Below the pieces are notes generated by a model that did no database searches, was not told the origin of the DNA, and saw only the letters and a program-made list of their open reading frames with translations. From contig JAVYAJ010000046.1 of NCBI GenBank assembly GCA_032229885.1, positions 1 through 19,346 of the forward strand: a DNA stretch of 19,346 bases, read 5' to 3'. Made by a program: the position numbers and the translations under genes. The stretch comes from Anammoximicrobium sp032229885 (lineage in GTDB: Bacteria; Planctomycetota; Planctomycetia; Pirellulales; Pirellulaceae). Positions 6,746 to 14,034 of the stretch are shown here, in pieces (the first letter of the stretch is position 1; each line of letters begins with the position of its first letter).

Positions 6746-9318
6746 TCGATTCCAGTCGGGGAGACCGTGCGCACGACCGACGCGGCGCAGACGACCGACG
6801 CGGCGCAGACGATCTGCCCAGTCCCGACTGCGCGCGCAATCCAGATTCCCAACCCCATGACGCCGATTCGCCCGACGAACTGTTGGTCTGCCGCGCGGCG
6901 GACGAGTTCCTAGAGCGAATCGATCGAGGCGAAACGCCGGACATCGAGGCTTATGTCGCGCGGTTCGGGCCGGTCGCCGATGTCTTGCGAGACGTGTTGC
7001 CGGCGCTGCAGGCCATGCGCGGTTCCGCCGTGCCGCACGGCCCCGCGTTGGGCGATCCGTCGCCGGCGGCGATCAACGGCCAGTTGGGCGACTTTCGGAT
7101 CCTCCGCGAGCTAGGCCGCGGCGGCATGGGGATTGTCTACGAGGCCGAACAGATTTCGTTGCGGCGACGCGTCGCGTTGAAAGTCCTGCCCTTTGCCGCG
7201 ACACTCGACGGACGGCGGCTCGATCGTTTCAAAAACGAGGCGTTGGCGGCGGCCCGCTTGCACCACACGCGGATCGTTCCCGTATACGCCGTCGGCTGCG
7301 AGCGGGGCGTCTATTACTACGCCATGCAGATGATCGACGGCCAGAGCCTGGCCGATGTGATCGTCCAGTGGCAGCAGATGGCGGCGGGCGGCGACGCGGC
7401 ACGCGGCGAACCCCTGTCCGGCGAACCTGTACACAGTCAAGCCCAGCGCGGCGCATCGGCGTCGCGTCCGTCCGCGCCGCGCCGTGCGCGGTCGGCGTCG
7501 CGAGCGGCCACGGCGACCAGTTCGCACGTACTGGCCGAGCTGTGGCGCAAACCTGCATCGGACCCGCCGTCATCACCGAAACCGTCACCAGCACCGCCGG
7601 CGCCCGCGTCGACGCATGCGCAACTGGCCATGTCGACGGTTCCGGCCAGCGGCGCCGGCGAGTTCTTCCGCACGGTGGCGCGGCTGGGCATCCAGGCAGC
7701 CGAGGCGCTCGAACACGCGCACAGCATGGACATCATTCACCGCGACATCAAGCCGGCGAACCTGCTGGTCGATGCGGGCGGCAATCTGTGGGTCACCGAT
7801 TTCGGCTTGGCTCGCCTGCGCAGCGACGCCGAGCTGACGGCTTCGGGCGACATCGTCGGCACGTACCGGTACATGAGCCCCGAGCAGGGGCTGGGCAAAA
7901 ACGCGCTGGTCGATCAGCGAACCGATATCTACTCGCTGGGCGCCACGTTGTACGAGCTGACGACGCTGCGTCCGGCGTTTGACGGCCAGGGGCGCGAAGA
8001 CTTGTTGGCCCGCGTCGCGGCGCACGATCCGCTCGCGCCGCGGCGGATCAACCGGGCGATTCCGGGGGATTTCGAGACGATCATCCTCAAAGCGATGGCC
8101 AAGGAGCCGCGGGAGCGGTACGCGACCGCGGCCGAGCTGGCCGAGGACCTGCGTCGGTTTCTCGACGGTCGTCCGATCCAGGCGCGTCCGCCGGGGATCG
8201 TCGATCGGATCGGGAAATGGTCGCGGCGTCACAAGCCGCTGGTCGCCGTCGGCTTGATCGGTCTGCTGTTGGCCGTGCTGGGGTTGGGGATCAGCAACGT
8301 GATGGTGGCCCGCGAGCGTTCCAAGACACGCGTGGCGTACGAAGAGGTCGCTCGGCGCCAAGCCGAAACGCAGACCGCGCTGGCCCGCGAAGCCCAGCAG
8401 CGGCGGCTGGCGGAGACCCGCTTTCGCCAGGCGCGCGAGATGCTCGACGCGTTTGTCCAGGCGAGCATCGACGACCTGACGAGCAAGACGACCGACGACG
8501 ACATCCGTCAAGGCCTGTTGCTGGCCAGCCTGCCGTATTATCAGACCTTCATCGAGCAGACGCGCGACAACCCGCCGCTGCAGGCGGAACTGGCGGCCAG
8601 TCATCTGCGCGTCGCGAAGATCCTGGATGCCATCGGTTCGACGCCCGAAGCGCGGGCGGCGCTCGAGCGCGCGCTGGAGACGCAAGAGCGGCTGGTGAGC
8701 GAACGGCCGCACGACCAGGCGTTGCGGCGCGGCCTGTTCTCGATGTACTTTCGTCTGGGCCTGTTGCGTGGCGGCATGCCATTGACCTTCGCCCGGCAAG
8801 AGCCGGTCCAGACGTATCTGGGCCTGCGGCCCGACCAGGCGGCGCGGATCCGCGAGATCGCCGCCGAGCACGAGCGGCTGCACAAAGAATTCTGGAACCT
8901 GGCGACCGCCGATCCGGCCGAGGCGCGGCGGACGTTTCGCGAGCATCTGGATGATTCCTTGGCGGCGCTCCAGTCCACGTTGGATCCGGCCCAGTTTCAG
9001 CGGCTGAGCCAGATCGTGCTGCAGCGTCAAGGCGTGTGGGCGCTGAGCACGCCCGAGATCGCCGACCAGCTCGCGCTGACCGGCGCCCAGCGTTCGGCCA
9101 TCTACGCGATCCAGGAAGAAGCGTTCCGCCGTTCGCCCCACCGCCGCGACGCGGGGCGCGCGTCGGTCGACGAAGGGATTCGCCGGGTGCTGACGACCGA
9201 GCAATTGGCCGCCTGGCAACAGATGCTCGGCGAGCCCTCCGACCTAGGCAAATGGACCGCGTCGCCGCGCCGCTCGCGACCCAAGCTCTCGCCCAAGGAC
9301 GGCGCCGCGCTCCCGTAG
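6742..9318 (+). CDS. Membrane-anchored serine/threonine protein kinase with C-terminal LxxxQ-motif sensor-like region
   Basis: This 858-residue Hanks-type kinase starts at ATG 6742, inside the sigma factor stop. Residues 50-92 form the short pre-kinase helix region common in planctomycete kinases (ADEFLERIDRGE, YVARFG). The kinase domain runs from about 115 to 474: glycine loop GRGGMG (from about 124), K147 in VALKVLP, E166 in helix C, HRDIKPAN 333-340 with D335, DFG 353-355, SPEQ 379-382. All catalytic residues are present. A low-complexity Ser/Pro/Arg/Ala insertion of about 95 residues (211-305) sits after the hinge. A transmembrane helix (about 499-520) is followed by a charged, probably coiled helix (524-565) and an outer region of about 290 residues with repeated motifs LRPDQ (695), LDPAQ (747), LTGAQ (779) and LTTEQ (817). 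Homology of the outer part to Spy/CpxP-like proteins is inferred from these motifs. Confidence 0.93.
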   Translation: MIDSSRGDRAHDRRGADDRRGADDLPSPDCARNPDSQPHDADSPDELLVCRAADEFLERIDRGETPDIEAYVARFGPVADVLRDVLPALQAMRGSAVPHGPALGDPSPAAINGQLGDFRILRELGRGGMGIVYEAEQISLRRRVALKVLPFAATLDGRRLDRFKNEALAAARLHHTRIVPVYAVGCERGVYYYAMQMIDGQSLADVIVQWQQMAAGGDAARGEPLSGEPVHSQAQRGASASRPSAPRRARSASRAATATSSHVLAELWRKPASDPPSSPKPSPAPPAPASTHAQLAMSTVPASGAGEFFRTVARLGIQAAEALEHAHSMDIIHRDIKPANLLVDAGGNLWVTDFGLARLRSDAELTASGDIVGTYRYMSPEQGLGKNALVDQRTDIYSLGATLYELTTLRPAFDGQGREDLLARVAAHDPLAPRRINRAIPGDFETIILKAMAKEPRERYATAAELAEDLRRFLDGRPIQARPPGIVDRIGKWSRRHKPLVAVGLIGLLLAVLGLGISNVMVARERSKTRVAYEEVARRQAETQTALAREAQQRRLAETRFRQAREMLDAFVQASIDDLTSKTTDDDIRQGLLLASLPYYQTFIEQTRDNPPLQAELAASHLRVAKILDAIGSTPEARAALERALETQERLVSERPHDQALRRGLFSMYFRLGLLRGGMPLTFARQEPVQTYLGLRPDQAARIREIAAEHERLHKEFWNLATADPAEARRTFREHLDDSLAALQSTLDPAQFQRLSQIVLQRQGVWALSTPEIADQLALTGAQRSAIYAIQEEAFRRSPHRRDAGRASVDEGIRRVLTTEQLAAWQQMLGEPSDLGKWTASPRRSRPKLSPKDGAALP
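6773..6808 (+). repeat. 18-bp tandem repeat x2 at the kinase N-terminus
   Basis: Two perfect adjacent copies of an 18-bp unit (6773-6790 and 6791-6808) encode a duplicated six-residue DDRRGA-like unit, within an N-terminal tail with no recognisable fold. Because the unit is a multiple of three, copy changes would keep the frame. Confidence 0.85.
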
Positions 9319-9483
9319 TGCTAGAACTCGGAATTGATGCGCGTGCAACGAGAAGTCTTCTCGGATTGCCCGAAAAACGGCCTGGGCACGGCACGCCGGT
9401 AAGCGAAACGGCTGGATTGTGCCCAGAGTGAAGGGCGACTCGTGGACCCGGCATCCTGCCGCATACTTGCCAGCGCCCTGCGC

Positions 9484-9597
9484 CCGCAGCGAAGTGCGCC
9501 ATCCTGGAGGGACGCGCTCCGTCACGTCCACCCGGTTTCGGCACGATGGAGCGTGGCCCTCCACCGTGGCCTGAGCTTGCCACGAGGGACGCGCTCC
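9484..9597 (-). repeat. REP-like dispersed repeat, inverted relative to the 13.7-14.0 kb cluster
   Basis: Bases 9484-9523 match the reverse complement of about 13940-13979 with roughly three mismatches in 40. GGAGCGTGGCCCTCC at 9548-9562 is the reverse complement of the core of the 26-bp unit found three times at 13745-13906. A third fragment, GAGGGACGCGCTCC, is at 9584-9597. Confidence 0.75.
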
Positions 9598-9781
9598 ACG
9601 CTGCTAAACTCGGTGACAGTTGCCCGACGTGGACGACGAACTCTGGATCGCCGCGCCAGCAGGCGCCGCCGCACCGCCACAGGGTTTCGTCTCGCGATCC
9701 GCGGTAGATGCCGCCTGTCCGTCGATTTGGGGGGCAGATCTCGAAACGAGCCGGTTTCCACCGTCAATCTGTCCATGGCCT

Positions 9782-9806
9782 GACTCTTTCGCCAGACTCT
9801 TTCGCC
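9782..9806 (+). repeat. GACTCTTTCGCC direct repeat x2
   Basis: Two exact 12-bp copies lie one base apart (period 13), about 200 bp upstream of the ceramidase-family gene. They could be a small operator or plain slippage; nothing else supports a role. Confidence 0.5.
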
Positions 9807-10002
9807 GGGCTCTGCCGGCTCAGGTCCGGTTGCGACCGGCCTTTCGGGGCTGTTAGACTGGTTCCGCGGAAGCTTTGCCGGAATCGAACTGGCGAAGGTC
9901 GATCTCCCGGAAACGGTTCAGTTCCCCGCCTGATCTGATGGGCGGGACAGGGCCGGATCGATCGTGGTTCGTTAGTCCGCGTCCAAGAAAAGGTGATGTG
10001 CC

Positions 10003-11355
10003 ATGTCCGAACTGCGCATAGGCGTTGCGGCCGTCGAGATCACGCCGCCGGCGGGGCTGCCGTTGATGGGCAACTTTCGTGACGATTATCTGGCGCGAGG
10101 CGCGCTGGACCCGCTGATGGCCAAGGCCATGGTGTTCGAGGATCGGCACGGTGTGGCGGCCGCGGTGTTGGCACTCGACGTCTGTATGCTGGATCGCAAC
10201 AACGTGTCCCTGATTCGCGACGCGATCGGCCGCACCGCGCGCGTGCCACCGGAACATGTGCTGATCCACGCGACCCATACGCACAGCGCCCCCGCGCCGT
10301 TCGATCGCTTTCTGTTCGGCTTGAACTACGAGCCGTACCGCGCGGCGACGGAGGCCGTGTTGACGCGCGCGGCGTCGGCCGTTGCGCTGGCGGAAAGCAA
10401 TGCCCGCGCGGTCCAAACAGCCGTCGGCCACGCGCGCGAGGATCGGGTGTCGTTCAACCGACGTCTGCGTCGTCGCGACGGGACGACGCAGATGAATTGG
10501 GAGGCGCTGTCGCCCGGATTCGACGCGGGGCAGATCCAGGCGGCTTGGGGCCCCAGCGACCCAGAACTGACGTGCCTCGTGGTCGAATCGGCGGCCGGCC
10601 CGGCCCATTCAATCGTCCATTTCGGACTGCATCCGGCGATCCTCGCTGGCGACAACTGGCTGTACTCGGCCGATTTCCCCGGCCAATTGTCCGCCGCGCT
10701 CGCGCAGATCCAAGGCGAAGGCTTCCAGACGCTGTTTCTGAACGGCTGTTGCGGCAACGTGAATCAGATCGATTATCGCGATTCCCAACAGGGCCGCGGT
10801 TACGGGATGGTTCAACGCGTCGGGTACATGCTGGCGGCCGCGGCCGCCCAGGCGATTCGCACCCGACGCCCGCTCGCGGGCGACTCGGTCGCCGTCGCCC
10901 GCGACTCGGTGACCCTCGAGCGGATGCCGATCTCGGCGGAGGAACGCGACCGTTGTCAACACGTTCTGGACGCCGCCCAAGGCGCGTCGCCGGCGGGTCA
11001 GGTCGACGGGCTGCCGGAAGCGTTCTTTGCCGAAATGCGGCTGCGGATGCACGCCGCGCAGCATGCGCCCGATCGCGTCGAAGTGATGACGATCCGCGTC
11101 GGCGACGCCGCGCTGGTCGGCTTGCCGGGCGAGGCGTTCTGCGAGTTCGGCCTGGAACTCAAACGTCATTCGCCCGCCGCGCATACGCTGGTCCTGGGGT
11201 TGAGCAACGACGCGATCGGCTATCTCCCGACGCGCGAGTCGTTCGACCAGGGCGGTTACGAACCGACGGTGGGCAGTACGTACTACGCCCCCGGCGCCGG
11301 CGAACGATTGACCGCCGCCGCCGCCGCTCAGTTGTCGCAGTTGTTCGAGCGATAG
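10003..11355 (+). CDS. Neutral/alkaline ceramidase-family protein (short form)
   Basis: The 450-residue product resembles the N-terminal catalytic domain of neutral/alkaline non-lysosomal ceramidases (PF04734-type), which hydrolyse the amide bond of ceramide. Visible landmarks are the opening GVAAVEITPPAGLPLMGNF, the metal-binding block HATHTHSAP (H89, H92, H94), GLHPAI (H210) and the late GDAALVGLPGEAF block. Where classical ceramidases have the nucleophile motif GDVSPN, this protein has GCCGNVNQ (248-255), so the usual serine is missing. That is common in the short bacterial branch, whose substrates are uncertain. No signal peptide is visible, so it appears cytoplasmic. It also lacks the C-terminal immunoglobulin-like domain of true ceramidases. 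The start ATG has AGGTGA six bases upstream. It converges on the next gene. Confidence 0.85.
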   Translation: MSELRIGVAAVEITPPAGLPLMGNFRDDYLARGALDPLMAKAMVFEDRHGVAAAVLALDVCMLDRNNVSLIRDAIGRTARVPPEHVLIHATHTHSAPAPFDRFLFGLNYEPYRAATEAVLTRAASAVALAESNARAVQTAVGHAREDRVSFNRRLRRRDGTTQMNWEALSPGFDAGQIQAAWGPSDPELTCLVVESAAGPAHSIVHFGLHPAILAGDNWLYSADFPGQLSAALAQIQGEGFQTLFLNGCCGNVNQIDYRDSQQGRGYGMVQRVGYMLAAAAAQAIRTRRPLAGDSVAVARDSVTLERMPISAEERDRCQHVLDAAQGASPAGQVDGLPEAFFAEMRLRMHAAQHAPDRVEVMTIRVGDAALVGLPGEAFCEFGLELKRHSPAAHTLVLGLSNDAIGYLPTRESFDQGGYEPTVGSTYYAPGAGERLTAAAAAQLSQLFER

Positions 11356-11363
11356 GCCGGTAA

Positions 11364-11392
11364 GCCCGCGGCAGCCCGTGGGACGCGCGGGC
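11364..11392. terminator. Possible bidirectional hairpin between convergent genes
   Basis: GCCCGCG (11364-11370) pairs with CGCGGGC (11386-11392) around a 15-nt loop, just after the ceramidase-family stop. There is no U-tract, so termination is only suggested by its place between convergent genes. Confidence 0.3.
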
Positions 11393-11450
11393 CATGTGAC
11401 AGCGGCCGCGGGGCAGCGCCGCGAGGCAGCGCGGATGGGCCAGCGTCGGG

Positions 11451-11477
11451 GGGGCAACGCCCGTGGGGCAACGCCCG
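11451..11477 (+). repeat. GGGGCAACGCCCG hairpin repeat x2
   Basis: Two identical 13-bp copies (11451-11463 and 11465-11477) each fold as GGGC-AAC-GCCC. The same 12-bp core appears in reverse orientation at 28-40. This points to a dispersed repeat of the genome that settles in spacers. Confidence 0.6.
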
Positions 11478-11526
11478 CGGATCGCGGTCGGCGGATCGCG
11501 TCGGCCGTGTCCGATCGACGGGCGCG

Positions 11527-13620
11527 TTACGGTTCGAGTCGCGAACCCAACAGCGCGCGAAGGTCTGGCAGGTCATAGGTTTCCAGCGCCCCGTGCACGA
11601 CGGCCGCTAGGTGTTCGCCGCAGGGCTGGCCAACGATCGAGTCCCAGGAATCGAGCCCGTTCTCGAAACGACAGTCGGCGAACAGGTCCGGTTCGAGCGC
11701 GGCGGCGTGCAGCGACGATACGACGGCGCGGCCCGTTGCGATCAGCGAGGCCTTTCCGGCCTGGGGATGATGTTCGGCGATGGCCCACTGGGTTGCGGAC
11801 AGGACTTCTTCGGCGCGCAGGCCGACCAGCGAGCGGCCCATCAGATAGGCCAAGAAGAACTCCTTCCACTCGGGCGACAGAACCGGCGACGCTTTGCCGG
11901 GCGCCGTCTCGCCCAAGCCGCTCAAGTCGACGACGAGCACGGTCGTTCCCTGCCGGGCCAACCGCTGGGCCTCGGATTGCGTAGCCGCCGTGTCCGACGT
12001 CGCCGTGTCCGCGGGCGTCGCCGTGTCCGCGGGCGTCGCCGTGTCCGCGGGCGTCGCCGTGTCCGCGGGCGTTGCGGCAGCGTTCCGGGTGGGCGACGCC
12101 TGAGCCGTTTTGCCGTTGCCGTCGACGACGATGGCAAGCGCTTGGGCGGGCTTTGCGGGCACGAAGCGCAGGCAAGCCAGCGGCGGATGGCCGTCGGCCT
12201 CCAACACGAGACGCTCGATCTGATAGCCATCGCGCGCGGCGGTGTCCACGACCCGCGCCGTCCGCGCGGGGATCGCGGCCAGTGGCCGGGCGGCGATCAA
12301 CCGACGAACCTCGTCCCGTAAATTGGCCGGCAAGCCGTTTTGTCTAGCCTCGCGGCGTTGCGCGGCGAGCGCGGCCGCGCGATCCGCGTTCAGCTCGTAC
12401 ACCGAGCGTTCGCCCGCTTCGAGCAACACCTGTCCCCGCGGCGTACACTGCAACTCGGACTCGGATCGGTAATCCAATTCGCCCTCTGTCACGGGCTGGT
12501 CCACGCCCGCAAGCCAGCGGCGCATCCATTGAACCATCGTCCGTCGGCCCAATGGCCCCAGGCCGTGCTTGCCGTTGGCCTCGACCAGATCCACGCATTG
12601 CGGCGCGTCCAGCCAGCCGTAGAACCGCTTGGCCTGGCGCACTGTGTCCCAGGTTCCCGTGATGTCGAAAAAGTCTTCGGTGGTCGCGCACACCAACGTC
12701 GGCTTGGGGGCGCGCATCAAGAGATAGTCCGTCTGTTCCATCCCAAAGGCCAATTGGCCGAAGATGTTCTGTTCGGCGTCTTGCGGGCCGATCGTCTGGA
12801 TCAGCCGTTCAAAGGTTGTGATATAGCAGGCGGGCGCAGCGCACGCGATGCGGTCGTCGAGCGCCATCAGATAGCTGGTCATCGTCCCACCGCCTGAGCA
12901 GCCCGTACAGCCCAATTTGGCCGCGTCGATGTCCGGTCGCGTGGCGAGATAGTCGAGGCAACGCATGCCGTCGTAGATTCGATAGTGGGCCGTGTTGCGG
13001 CCGACGAGAATCGAGCCTGCGCCGATCAGGAAATGTTCCGTCGTCGTCCCGCTCTGCACGGGTCGGCCGTCCGGGTGGATCCATTGGGATCGCTCGCCCT
13101 GGCCGATCGGATCGTAGCACAGCGCGGCGATTCCGTCGCGGGCCAGGGCGATGCCCATCGCCTGGTTGTACGGCGCAGCCTTTGCGGTGCGGCTGTGGCC
13201 GCATGCGACGAGCACGGCCGGATGCGGGCCGTCGCCCGCGGGCACGTACAACGCCGCGGTCACGTGATGCTGAGGACGGCTTTGAAAGATCACACGTTCG
13301 AGGCGATATCCGTCGCCATCCAGCGTGCCGACGATTCGCGGCTCGAGCGGACAGCGGTCGGGCAGCGCGCCGATGGCCCGCTCGAAGTTCTGTCGCCGTT
13401 CCGCTTGCCAGGCGCGGCACTGGTCGGGCGTCTCCAGTTTTTCGAACGCTTGGCGACGCTGGTCCAGCAAAACCTGCGCGTCGCGCTGCAACGATTGATA
13501 CAACAATCGCGCGGCGGGCGGGTCCGAGTCGCGCGGCAGCGCGTTCCACGATTCGTCGGCTTGCGACAACCCAACGACGGAGAACCAAACCGATGCGAGG
13601 ACGATCGTGCGAGTCTTCAT
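11527..13620 (-). CDS. Secreted alpha/beta hydrolase, acetylxylan esterase-like, two-domain
   Basis: A 697-residue protein starts at ATG 13620, with GGAGGG about six to seven bases upstream; the open frame beyond it is not used. Residues 1-22 look like a Sec signal peptide (MKTRTIVLASVWFSVVGLSQA). Domain 1 (about 60-370) is a complete alpha/beta hydrolase: YDPIGQGERSQW, nucleophile S242 in GCTGCSGGG, a probable acid at D316 or D319 (TEDFFDITGTWD) and H352 in NGKHGLGP. Domain 2 (about 430-690) keeps fold landmarks (VVDLSGLGE, VVHGALETYDL) but has ATGRAV where a nucleophile motif would lie, so it looks inactive. It is split by a repeat linker (517-540). The family includes planctomycete proteins annotated as acetylxylan esterases or dienelactone hydrolases; the substrate here is unknown. 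It probably acts outside the cytoplasm on carbohydrate esters. Confidence 0.88.
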   Translation of the reverse strand: MKTRTIVLASVWFSVVGLSQADESWNALPRDSDPPAARLLYQSLQRDAQVLLDQRRQAFEKLETPDQCRAWQAERRQNFERAIGALPDRCPLEPRIVGTLDGDGYRLERVIFQSRPQHHVTAALYVPAGDGPHPAVLVACGHSRTAKAAPYNQAMGIALARDGIAALCYDPIGQGERSQWIHPDGRPVQSGTTTEHFLIGAGSILVGRNTAHYRIYDGMRCLDYLATRPDIDAAKLGCTGCSGGGTMTSYLMALDDRIACAAPACYITTFERLIQTIGPQDAEQNIFGQLAFGMEQTDYLLMRAPKPTLVCATTEDFFDITGTWDTVRQAKRFYGWLDAPQCVDLVEANGKHGLGPLGRRTMVQWMRRWLAGVDQPVTEGELDYRSESELQCTPRGQVLLEAGERSVYELNADRAAALAAQRREARQNGLPANLRDEVRRLIAARPLAAIPARTARVVDTAARDGYQIERLVLEADGHPPLACLRFVPAKPAQALAIVVDGNGKTAQASPTRNAAATPADTATPADTATPADTATPADTATSDTAATQSEAQRLARQGTTVLVVDLSGLGETAPGKASPVLSPEWKEFFLAYLMGRSLVGLRAEEVLSATQWAIAEHHPQAGKASLIATGRAVVSSLHAAALEPDLFADCRFENGLDSWDSIVGQPCGEHLAAVVHGALETYDLPDLRALLGSRLEP
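12001..12072 (-). repeat. In-frame 18-bp tandem repeat x4 (TPADTA linker)
   Basis: Four perfect 18-bp units, plus a degenerate one on the 11986-12000 side, encode (TPADTA)4 at residues 517-540 of the hydrolase. The repeat sits inside the second domain between two predicted strands. The identical DNA of all units implies recent slippage expansion. Confidence 0.93.
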
Positions 13621-14034
13621 GGCATCCCTCCAACCAAACGCGCGCCGCGCAGATGAATCAACGGCCCATATTGTGTCGCAACACGATCGTCGGGACAACG
13701 CACCGACGGGGAAAAGCGCGTCGCAAGCCGGCGGGGGCACGCATGGAGGGCCACGCTCCGTCGTGGCCGCAATCAGCCGGACGCACGGAGGGCCACGCTC
13801 TGTCGTGGCCGCGACTGGGCGGACGCGACGTCATGCCCGAAGCCCGCGCACGACGCGTAGCCGCGACCGGGCGGACGCTTGGAGGGCCACGCTCTGTCGT
13901 GGCCGCGACCGGGCGCATGCGACGGAGCGTAGCGGACGCGACGGAGCGCGTCCCTCCAGGACGGCGCACTTCGTTGCGGTCTGGGAAAAACATGACGCGC
14001 GACTCGACAAGCGGCGCCGCTGGCGGGCCGTCGC
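13621..14034. other. Intergenic region hydrolase / priA, almost entirely repeats
   Basis: This 414-bp spacer lies between the hydrolase start and the priA stop. It contains the hydrolase Shine-Dalgarno and, from about 13745 on, a run of hairpin repeats (separate entry). Open frames through it on both strands are repeat artefacts with Arg/Gly/Pro-rich products. Confidence 0.6.
13745..13980 (+). repeat. Cluster of REP-like hairpin repeats
   Basis: Three near-identical 26-bp units at 13745-13770, 13787-13812 and 13881-13906 begin GGAGGGCCACGCTC and end GTCGTGGCCGC. They differ by a single C/T change. Each contains GGCCAC/GTGGCC, which folds into a hairpin with an 8-nt loop. A related unit in opposite orientation (GACGGAGCGCGTCCCTCC, 13940-13957) closes the cluster and extends through 13980 into sequence shared with 9484-9523. 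Flanking GCGACCGGGCGGACGC-type filler is also repeated. Confidence 0.85.

Larger units (their letters stand above)
9319..10002. other. 684-bp intergenic spacer with dispersed repeats
   Basis: There is no convincing gene here. It contains copies of the REP-like repeat family (9484-9523, 9548-9562, 9584-9597), a tandem GACTCTTTCGCC pair at 9782-9793 and 9795-9806, and a small hairpin CCGGT-TGCG-ACCGG near 9826-9839. AGGTGA at 9991-9996 is the Shine-Dalgarno of the next gene. Short open frames here are built from the repeats. Confidence 0.5.

Noticed and set aside
7585..9219. Long minus-strand open frame of 544 codons opposite the kinase
   Set aside because: It mirrors the kinase codons, has no domains, and the kinase is unambiguous.
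9442..9783. 113-codon plus-strand open frame in the kinase/ceramidase-family spacer
   Set aside because: It is built on the dispersed repeat, with no ribosome site and no family likeness.
12001..12072. CRISPR-like array from four repeats
   Set aside because: The units are contiguous with no spacers and encode an in-frame peptide repeat.
13745..13906. CRISPR array from the 26-bp units
   Set aside because: Spacing is irregular (16 and 68 bp between units), the filler is itself repetitive, inverted copies occur elsewhere, and there are no cas genes.
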